A stretch of 64,000 nt of DNA from Fragum whitleyi (Eukaryota > Mollusca > Bivalvia > Cardiida > Cardiidae), in assembly GCA_948146395.1 (NCBI GenBank), contig OX411546.1, positions 20,291,158 to 20,355,157 on the forward strand. Direction: 5' to 3'. The translations under genes and the position numbers were made by a program. This document shows, in pieces, positions 55,953 to 64,000 of the stretch (position 1 is its first letter; each line of letters starts with the position of its first letter). Under the pieces are notes generated by a model. The model saw only the letters and a program-made list of their open reading frames with translations. It was not told where the DNA came from and did not search any database.

Positions 55953-57245
55953 TGAAAGTTGACTTTTTACAAGTATTAGCTAAAATTACAAATGAGTTCA
56001 TGTGTTTGAACTAATATGCTAAATTTCATTGAAATCTATCTTGCTTTGGCTTGATAATGCCAGTTAAAAGCTTAATTTTGCTAATATCTCATATTCAGGG
56101 ACAGATAACTCCAAAATTAAAGAATTGATTTTGATTAAAAAACACTTTGGGCAATGATTTTATATTTTCTTTGCAGACAATAAAAGAAATTTCATATTCA
56201 AGACTTTTGTAAATGTGTTGTGCAGACCTGGAGAATTGGTAGGAAATAAAAAATAAAAACCCCTTAAGACAAAAAAGGGGAGACAATCGCAATGAAAAGT
56301 ATGATATGTCAAAATAAATTCCGTATATCAACTAAGGAATAGTTCATTGTTGTATTGTGTGGCAGCCTCAAACTCAAAAGTAAATACTTAGGGTCATATA
56401 AAAGTTCTAAAATGAAACTCAAGTTTGTAGTAAATTACCCAACCCACTTTTATCACAGCGCACAGCTAGAACCAATAAGTTTGAGATGCCAATATTTTGT
56501 CAGGAAACGCAGGTTATATCATAGTATTTATGGCAAAAGTTTAAAAGAAATCTATTCTAGCCACGAAAAGGCCCTTATGGAGACCCGTCCTTTGTGTCTA
56601 AAAATATGTCATGCAAAAAGGGAGTCTAAGGTTTGTTACTATTATTTTAGATGTATGAGATAATACCTTGAGTCCTTGCATTCTGACCATGGAGCATATC
56701 TCCTAAAGTATGATGGCTATCAACTTGAAACTTTATGGGTAGATAGATCGTATGGAGGACAAGTGCAGTGCACAAGAACTACAACTCTTGCTTGCATAAT
56801 TTTGGAGTTATTGCCCTTTGTTATTTTTATGCCCCCGATAGGGAGGCATCATAAATTTGACTTGTCCGTCCGTCCGTCTGTCCGTCCGTCTGTCCGTCCG
56901 TCCGTCATTCCGTCCAAAAACTTTAACATTTAGACTTTAGATTTTGTCCGGAGCATATCTCCTAAAGTATAATGGCAATCAACTTGAACCTTTATGGATG
57001 GATAAATCAGCAGTGCACAAGAACTACAACTCTTGCTTGCATGATTTTGGAGTTATTGCCCTTTGTTATTTTTGATACTGAGATATTGTTCGGAGCACAT
57101 CTCCTAGAGTATAAAATCTATTAACTTGAAACTTTATGTATGGGTAGATCTCATGGAGGAGAAGTGCAGTGCTTTGAATATGTAGGTTGACTGCATAAAG
57201 CAAATGCCTTGTTTATTGATGCTACAATTTAATGTTTCTTTTTAG

Positions 57246-57283
57246 GAAAACAACTTCAAGGAAACTCAAGACAATACAGGCAG
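57246..57283 (+). CDS. small candidate exon, continues the phase of the BRCT exons
   Basis: A 38-base open block between TTTTTAG and GTATGA, encoding ENNFKETQDNTG. It begins in phase 0, as needed after 52098, and leaves AG. I do not recognise it. Support is only splice sites, phase and chaining with the next two exons. Confidence 0.45.
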
Positions 57284-57857
57284 GTATGATTAACTTTTTT
57301 TTATTTGAATAAAATCAAACAATAGTGTTTACATCATGTTAGTCACTTTTTATGATACATTCAGATCTGTTGGGCGTTTGCAATTCTGTCAGCTCCTTGG
57401 TCAAAGGTAGCCCCTCATTCAAAGGTAGCCTCATCAAAGCATTTTAGTTCATCAATGGTTACTGACACAGGGCAGTCATAGCCATTCCTTGCAAAGTGAA
57501 GTCAATTGAAGACATGCTTTTGTCAGAAGCTTTTCTCCTACACTATTGCAGGTACTACTTTGAAATGTATACTTAATACTGAACCTTCATATGAAGGCAT
57601 GCACCTGCAAATTTGAAGCCCCTAACTACTATTGGTTGCTGAATGATCTCCCCTTGAACATGAAAATTCCACTTAATTACTGTTGTCCGGAGCATTTCTC
57701 CTATACTATTGCATGTAATGAACTGAATTTTGAAGCCCATGCTACTATAGTTGGTTACTTAAAAATCTACCAAGAACATGTAAATTGCCAACTGACTGAC
57801 TATGCTTTACCTACATTACTGTATTTTAGTTTTTTTCAGTGGTTCCTTCTTTTTTGT

Positions 57858-58558
57858 ACGCCCGAAGGGTCATATTATGTTATCATATGCATCGTCTGTC
57901 TGTCCGTTAGCAAATTCGTGTCCAGTCCATAACTTTCAAACTATAAGGCATATGGTCTTGAAACTTCACAGGTGTATAGATCTCATAGCTAGAGTGTGCA
58001 GAGCGCAAGAACCACAACTCTACCATTCATAATTTTTGAGTTATTGCCCTTTGTTTGATTCAGTGACCAATTTCGTGTCTGGTCCATAACTTTGAAACTA
58101 TAAGGCCTATAGTCTTGAAACTTCACATGTGTATAGATCTCATAGCTAGGGTGTGCAGAGTGCAAGAACCACAACTCTACCATTTGTAATTTTTGAGTTA
58201 TTGCTCTTTGTTTGATTCAGTTAGCAAATTTGTGTCTGGTCCATAACTTTGAAACTATAAGGCCTATGGTCTTGAAACTTCACATGTGTATAGATCTCAT
58301 AGCTAGGGTGTGCAGAGTGCAATAACCCTAACTCTACAATTTATAATTTTTGAGTTATTGGTTTTTGTTTGATTCAGTTTGCAAATTCGTGTCTGGCCCA
58401 TAATTTTCAAAATACAAGGACTACAATGTTGAAACTTCACATGTTTGTAGAACTCATAGCTAGGATGTTTGATTACATTCCTAAGGATCAATAAAAAGAT
58501 CAAAATATCACCCATTTATTTCTGGGCATATAATGGCACGCCCAGCATTGCTCTTGTT
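57858..58558 (+). mobile_element. HL-6 Helentron-like element
   Basis: 5' ACGCCCGAAGGGTCATATTA, CTGTCTGTCCG; four cores of about 155 bases (cataactttgaaactataag, gtgtatagatctcatagcta); 3' TCTGGGCATATAATGG and CTCTTGTT. Confidence 0.83.
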
Positions 58559-58574
58559 CTCTAACATGAAGGTG

Positions 58575-58670
58575 TCATGTAGTGTTCTGAAATCCAGGAA
58601 TCATTTCGCAAACAGGCCACTATGATATGACTGAAATAGTGTTGGAAGTGTGGTAAACTCCAAACAATCC
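58575..58670 (+). repeat. SINE 3' fragment
   Basis: aatccaggaatca, gatatgactgaaatagtgtt and aaactccaaacaatccaa match the SINE body end. Confidence 0.65.
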
Positions 58671-58735
58671 AAATTTCAAACATATCTGTCATTAATAGAA
58701 ATTGCAATGCAAAATATTTTATATATAATTTGCAG

Positions 58736-58810
58736 AATGCTTGTGGATCCTGTAACTGGTCAGATGTCATTCTATCAAGAGGAGACCAACTCTGGACAGA
58801 AGAAGAAAAG
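58736..58810 (+). CDS. unidentified exon with a DPVTG motif
   Basis: Acceptor TTTGCAG ends at 58735; the donor is GTATTT at 58811. With the carried-over AG it encodes RMLVDPVTGQMSFYQEE, then TNSGQKKK, leaving AG. Sequence complexity and codon use look like real coding sequence. The DPVTG motif recurs as DPRTG in the next exon. Family unknown. Confidence 0.6.
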
Positions 58811-59106
58811 GTATTTGAAGATTATATTTGTCTTGTATTAAAAATTGATACTTCTTTGTTGAAAATTCCTTGTAAAACCCTGTTGTGACCTTCATGGCAA
58901 AGAACATGGACATGGACAACATGTCTGGACATTATTTAATGTATTGAAGAAGCTGGTTGGCATGAATTTGTGATTTATAGATACATTTATAGAATGTGAA
59001 ATAATTCAGTCCTGGTCATTCACTGTAACAGGTATTGTATATGAGAACCTTACTAAACCATACAGGGTCTGGACTGATAAAAAAATCCTGTTTAGCTGTG
59101 AATCTG

Positions 59107-59632
59107 GCTCAAGGTGAGCTATTGCGATTGATCACCATCTGTTGTCTGTGCAAACTTTCTTCAAATATCTTCTGCTTAACCACTGGGCCAATTTAGCTGA
59201 AACTTGACAGGGATGTTTCTTAGGTCATTCAATGTCTACCAAAGTTGTTAAAAGAATTGAATTCAAGCACAAACTCTGCCATGGTAATAGAAAGACTGAA
59301 AATTAAGAAAATCTTTGAAATTCTTCTTTTGACAAACCGGATACTTGATATTTTGCATGAGAGGTAAAGTCATGGTCCTCTATAATGTTGTTGAAATAAT
59401 TCCCCAAATTGTATCTCCACATCCACTGAAGATATTTGTTCATAGCTTCACAAATGTTCACATATATATAGGCAACTGACCAAGTCCCATAATTCTAATG
59501 TATAATTTGACTTAATAATGCCCTTAATTTGACATGAAAAAATACATGGCCTGTTGCTGTAAATGTGGTATTGCTTTTGTTTACTTTCAAGAATTTTGAA
59601 TAGTCAAGCATGCTGTCCTTGGACTCTTGTTA
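59107..59632 (+). repeat. HL-1 element, degraded
   Basis: Partial 5' palindrome GCTCAAGGTGAGCTATTG, one or two cores, 3' tccttggACTCTTGTT. Confidence 0.65.
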
Positions 59633-59684
59633 AAATAATGCTCCTGTGGCCTATATAGGCTCTACCAGGGCAAACCCCATTTTT

Positions 59685-61065
59685 AGCTCCACTGGCCGAA
59701 GGCCAGCGAGCTATTGTCATGGCGAGTTGTCTATCGTGTATCCGTCCGTCCGTGTGTAAACTTTTCTTTAAACATCTTCTCCTCCTAAACCAATGGGTGG
59801 ATTTTGACAAAACTTGGCCAGAAAATTCCTTAGGTGACCCTCTTTTAAAGTTGTTCAAGAAATTTGGATTGAGCCCCAAATATGGGCGGGGCAGGGTGGG
59901 GCTGATTTTGACCCCAAAATCTTTGAACGACATCACCTCCTGAACCATTGGGCTGATTTCAATGAAACTTTACCAGAATGTTCCTTGGGTGACCCTCATC
60001 TAAAGTTGTTCAAGAAAACAGGATTGACCCCCAAATATGATGGCAGGGCGGGGCTTTTTTTGACCCTTAAATCTTTGAATGACATCTCCTCCTGAACCTT
60101 TTGGCAAATTTTCATGAAAGTTTACCAGAATGTTCCTTGGGTGACCCTCTTCTAAAGTTGTTCAAGAAATTTGGATTGACCCCCCAAATATGGGCATGGC
60201 AGGGCGGGGCTGTTTTGGCCCTGAAATCTTTGAACCTCATCTCCTCCTGAACCATTAGGCAGATTTCAATGAAACTTTACCAGAATGTTCCTTGGATGAC
60301 TCTCTTTTAAAGTTGTTCAAAATATTTGGATTGACCCCCAAGTATGGGCTAGGCAGGGCGGGGCTTATTTTGACTCGGAAATCTCTGAACGACATCTCCT
60401 GAACCATTGGGCCAATTTTAATGAAACTTAACCAGACTGTTCCTTGGGTGACCCTCTTCTAAAGTTGTTCAAGATATTTGGATTGACCCCCAAATATGGG
60501 TGTTGCAGGGGGGGGGGGCTTATTTTGACCCCAAAATCTTTGAACTAGGTCCTCTCCTGAACCATGGAGCTGATTTCAATGAAACTTTACCAGAATGTTC
60601 CTTGGGTGACCCTCTTCTAAAGTTGTTCAAGAAATTTGGATTGACCCCAAATATGGGCGTGACAGGGTGAGGCTTTTTATGACCCCAAAATTTTTGAATG
60701 ACATCTCCTCCTGAACCTTAAGGCCGATTTCAATGAAACTTTACCAGAATGTTCCTTGGGTGACCCTCATCTAAGTTGTTCGAGAAATTTGGATTGGATG
60801 AGATCCACTGGATCAATAAAATTCAGGTGAGCGGTTTAGGGCTATTCTGGTCCTCTTGTTTCAAAGTGATATCCATATAGTTTTCTTCCTGGTAATTTTA
60901 CATATTAGTTAAATAAGTTCATTCCAGTTAGTTTCAACTTAGAAAAAGTCTGAATTCCTTCTGAATGCTGTTCACTTTCATTACCTTCTATTTTCAATAT
61001 CTCTCTTTCAAATCTTGAGATTTTTATGCCAGTGGAGCGATACAGGCCCTCTTGGGCCTCTTGTT
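59685..61065 (+). mobile_element. HL-3 element, complete, with an HL-1 3' end inside
   Basis: 5' AGCTCCACTGG, CCGAAGGCCAGCGAGCT, CCGTCC; about seven cores (ccccaaatatgggcgtg); 3' CCAGTGGAGC, hairpin AGGCCCTCTTGGGCCT, CTTGTT. An HL-1 3' end (CAGGTGAGCGGTTTAGGG...CTCTTGTT) sits at 60823-60860. Confidence 0.88.
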
Positions 61066-61386
61066 ACATATTAACAAAGAAGGAAATCTTTAAAAATCTT
61101 TACCTGCCAAACTTCTCAAAATTTTGACTGGTTTCTGGAATAGTGTGGTTCTTTTATCATTGAAAATATAGTTGGAAATAAGGAACTTAAAAATTTTCCA
61201 GTAATTTGAGGGTTCCAGTGTAGCGAGTGTCCAGTTATGTGAGGTTCCACAGTATTTCTTATACTTGTGTATCAATACAGCATAGATAATTGACTTCAGA
61301 TGCTATGCTAAGTATACATGTGCTAGGTTACCTATTAGTTCAATTACGCATGTTATGTAGTGAAAAGCATGCAGGTTTTTGCTTCT

Positions 61387-61460
61387 ATGCCCTGTATCGT
61401 AAGACGGGGGCATATAAGACAGGGGCATATTGTTTTACTCGTGTCTGTCTATAGGCAGGG
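61387..61460 (+). repeat. HL-4 5'-end fragment
   Basis: ATGCCCTGTATCGTAAGACG, GGGGGCAT repeated twice, then cut off. Nothing recognised in 61461-61793. Confidence 0.65.
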
Positions 61461-61793
61461 TTGCATCTAGAGCCCGGGATTGTGGGAATACCGCTAAAAT
61501 AATCATAATCCCGCTTAATTAACATTTCTATGCGTTCACAATCGCCCTTCAAATTTAATTCGCCCACAATATTACATGCATGATTATGTTGAGCCAGCGC
61601 GTGACATTTCCAACAATTTCAAATGTTTGAAAACCAAGGTCCTAGCCCTCTATAGATAGATAAGGTCTAAAAATATCTGTAGACATACGGGCAATCTTGT
61701 TTCAGCACTGTGTGGATGTCCAGGCCGCTCAATGTTTGCAACTCACAACATGTCAAACTGTCAGAAATGTCACACACTGGCTCATATATTTTT

Positions 61794-62065
61794 ATGCCCC
61801 CGTATCGAGAGATCGGGGGCATATTGTTTTACTCATGTCCGTCTGTCTATCCGTCGGTCTGTCTGTCCGTCCGTCTGTCCGAAAACTTAACCTTGCCAAT
61901 ATCTTCAAGCCTATTCAAGATACAAAGCTAATATTTGGCATGATGATAGATTTCCATGATCCGCATCTGCTGGTACCACAGTCAAGGTCTTGTGACAGGG
62001 TCAAGGTCAAATTTTGAAAAAAATGCCGTTATGGGGGCAATCGTGTTTCACAAACACATTTTGTT
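61794..62065 (+). mobile_element. HL-4 element, complete
   Basis: ATGCCCCCGTATCGAGAG and its fold-back, (CTGT/CCGT)n, cagtcaaggtcttgtgacag; 3' GGGGGCAATCGTGTTTCACA and TTTTGTT. Confidence 0.87.
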
Positions 62066-62104
62066 GTTAATCTTGTACAGGCATTGGAAATCAAAACTGT
62101 TTTT

Positions 62105-62402
62105 ATCCCCCGCTGTTTTCAACGAGGGGATATAGTAATGGTCTCGGTCCATCATTCTGTCATTCCATCATTCAGAGGTTCCGTCACTAAACTTATCAGG
62201 AGCATATCTCCTAAAGTATAATAGCTATCAACTTGAAACTTTATTGCATTATTTTGGAGTTATTTCCCTTTGTTATTTTTGATACTTTGATTTTGTAGGG
62301 GGTAAATTTCTTAAATTTCAAAAGAATCCTTTATATATTAGGCTTCAGTTTTACTATCAAGCTTTCATGGCGGTGGATGGCCATTTCTAACATGGCTCTT
62401 GT
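62105..62402 (+). mobile_element. HL-7 Helentron-like element
   Basis: 5' ATCCCCCGCTGTTTTCAACG, AGGGGAT; core gagcatatctcctaaagtat; 3' GGCGGTGGATGGCCATTTC, stem GCCAT/ATGGC, CTCTTGT. Confidence 0.75.
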
Positions 62403-62695
62403 ACAACTGGAAATACAAATTACAGAACATCAGTTTTTTTCAGCATTGGTCAAGAATTAGATCAAAACTGTTGTTGAAAGTTCTAAAAAGGTTTACAGAT
62501 GGTGAGATTTAAACAATTATGTTGATCTGTTATAATAAAAAAAAACAAGTTATATTTTTTCCTATGATTAAGAAATAAAACTTACTTTGACAACGCTGTC
62601 TCTAAACGCCCCCTCCCACTTTACCCAATATTTCGGCTTGGTCCCCCCTTTTTCTGACTAATGGGGGACAGCCCCAATTTTGAAATTTTCTAGAT

Positions 62696-62943
62696 GTAAC
62701 CCTGTGTACGTCTGTCCTAAAACATTGCATTGGCACTTTCTCCAAAAGTATTCAACACACAAATCTCAAATTTGGTATGTAACCTTATTTCAATCATGTC
62801 TACCTGATCTATGTACTATGACCTTCCTCAAGGTTTCCTGTTAACTCTTACCAACCCTTAACATGAAAACCTAACATTGACATTTTCTCCAGAAAAAAAG
62901 CCAATTCAGGGGGAAAAGTGTTTCACAAACACTTCTTGTTGTT
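62696..62943 (+). repeat. HL-4 element, 5' truncated
   Basis: aaaagtattcaacacacaaa, cctcaagg, 3' GTGTTTCACAAACAC and TTCTTGTT. Ends 52 bases before exon 62996. Confidence 0.75.
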
Positions 62944-62995
62944 TGGTAGATTTCTTCATTTACAACGATTTATTTATTTTTTTTGACATTTTCAG

Positions 62996-63081
62996 GGATT
63001 TGATTGACCCAAGGACTGGTCTTATAACATCAGTTACAGATGATGAAGATGACGACTTGTTTTGTGGTGGAGCAGTCAATG
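62996..63081 (+). CDS. unidentified acidic exon with a DPRTG motif
   Basis: Acceptor TTTTCAG ends at 62995 and donor GTATGT begins at 63082. With the carried-over AG it encodes RDLIDPRTGLITSV, then TDDEDDDLFCGGAVN, leaving one base. Its phase matches the exon at 58736. It could be the tail of the BRCT gene or part of a third gene running past the window. Confidence 0.6.
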
Positions 63082-63101
63082 GTATGTGAAACATAGCATT
63101 T

Positions 63102-63389
63102 ATGCCCCATATTGAGAGATTTGGGGCATATTGTTTTATTCTAGTCTGTCTGTCTGTTCGTCAGTTTGTCTGTCTGTCTGTCAGAAAATTAAACATTTGC
63201 CATTTCTACCAAAATGTTTGACATACAAAGCTCAAATTTGGTTTGTAAGTTACTTTCTTTCAATGTTATCTATCTGATCCATGCAATATGACCTTCCTCA
63301 AGGTCACCTGTTAACCCTTATCAACCCTCTACATCAAAACTTAACATTTTAGAAAAATGGCATTTGTGTTTCACAAACACATCTTTTAG
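63102..63389 (+). mobile_element. HL-4 element
   Basis: 5' ATGCCCCATATTGAGAG, (CTGT)n, core ctttcaatgttatctatctg; 3' hairpin GTGTTTCACAAACAC and ATCTTTTA. Begins 20 bases after the exon 62996-63081 donor. Confidence 0.82.
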
Positions 63390-63636
63390 TTTGAACAACT
63401 TTTCAAAACTTTAACTAAGCCATTATCTTATGCATGCACATTGATACCTCTTGTCAAGGATTTTCATTTTGGACCATGACCTTTTACCTTGACCTAGGAA
63501 ATACTAAGTGACAAGCTCTCATTAGGACAAGCTTCATTGTCTGCCGACAATTCTATCTTTCGTCTGCAGCAGCTTTTGAATTGGAATTACCTTAAAGTTT
63601 GTTGTTTGGGAAAGGTTAATTGTTGATATAATTTTT

Positions 63637-64000
63637 AGCTCACCTGAGCACATTATGCTCAAGGTGAGCTTTTGTGATCATTGAATGTCCGCCGTGTGGT
63701 GTGCGTTGTGCGTCCTCTGTCATGTGTCATCATGCGTCAATAATTTAAGTGTTTACACTCTAGAGGCCACAAATATGGCCCAGTCTTCATGAAACTTGGT
63801 CAGGATGTTGGTCAGGTCACAAGGATGAACCCTATTGAAAATGGGAAGGATCCATGCCAAATCACGGGGAATATGGCCTTAATGACAATTTTCTTGTTTA
63901 CACTCTAGAGGCCACAAATATGACCCAATCTTCATGAAACTTGGTCAGAATGTTGGTAAGGTCACAAGGATGAACCCTATTGAAAATGGGAAGGATCCAT
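63637..64000 (+). mobile_element. HL-1 element, runs off the window
   Basis: 5' AGCTCACCTGAGCACATTAT and GCTCAAGGTGAGC, GTCCGCCGTGTGG, then 145-base cores. Closely resembles the copy at 3357. Confidence 0.88.

Larger units (their letters stand above)
54532..57190 (+). mobile_element. HL-5 element split by 1.57 kb of other sequence
   Basis: 5' part 54532-55017 (ATGCTTCCAGGAGAGAGAGC) stops at accataaacta. The core resumes at 56592 (tttgtgtctaaaaatatgtc), as in the intact copy. 56827-56935 holds a small HL-4-like insert (ATGCCCCCGATAGGGAGG and (CCGT)n). Confidence 0.72.

Overview
This is AT-rich animal DNA, almost certainly from a bivalve mollusc. The genes are spliced (GT...AG introns of 0.4-7 kb), and the introns are filled with the tandem-core, (CCGT)n-bearing interspersed repeats typical of clams and mussels, plus a tRNA-derived SINE. 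No complete gene lies in the window. All recognised exons are on the + strand.

The left part (5772-28496) holds nine exons of DHX8/PRP22, the DEAH-box pre-mRNA splicing helicase: the RS-rich region, the second half of the S1 RNA-binding domain, the linker, and the first helicase exon with the Walker A motif (GETGSGKT) and motif Ia. The remaining helicase exons (DEAH box onward) are absent, and so is the exon for the first half of the S1 domain. From 33044 to 52098 come seven exons of a BRCA1-like protein: a long Pro-Glu-Val repeat exon, then the tandem BRCT repeats. No RING half of BRCA1 is present. Three further small exons (57246-63081) continue the same reading phase but are not identified. 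The head-to-tail DHX8 5' half / BRCA1 3' half is phase-compatible (0/0). It is either a real chimeric gene, a deletion, or a scaffold join artefact.

Most other sequence is repeats. At least eight families (called HL-1 to HL-8 here) share one design: insertion after a T-run; a 5' subterminal inverted repeat with a short palindrome; often a (CCGT)n/(CTGT)n tract; a tandem core of about 145-165 bp; the inverted partner of the 5' repeat; a 3' hairpin; and a CTCTTGTT end. This fits non-autonomous Helentron/HINE elements and the bivalve 'pearl' family. Two filled/empty-site comparisons inside the window fix the ends exactly and show no target duplication. Almost every copy is in the + orientation. 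Other repeats are SINEs with 12-13 bp target duplications, an hAT-like element inside a SINE, TTAA-flanked fold-back MITEs, a TIR element with a nested HL-1, and other palindromic MITEs.

Three exon 3' edges (with splice donors) have extra degenerate copies nearby, so partial exon duplication has recurred in this locus. Introns not listed separately contain nothing I could recognise.
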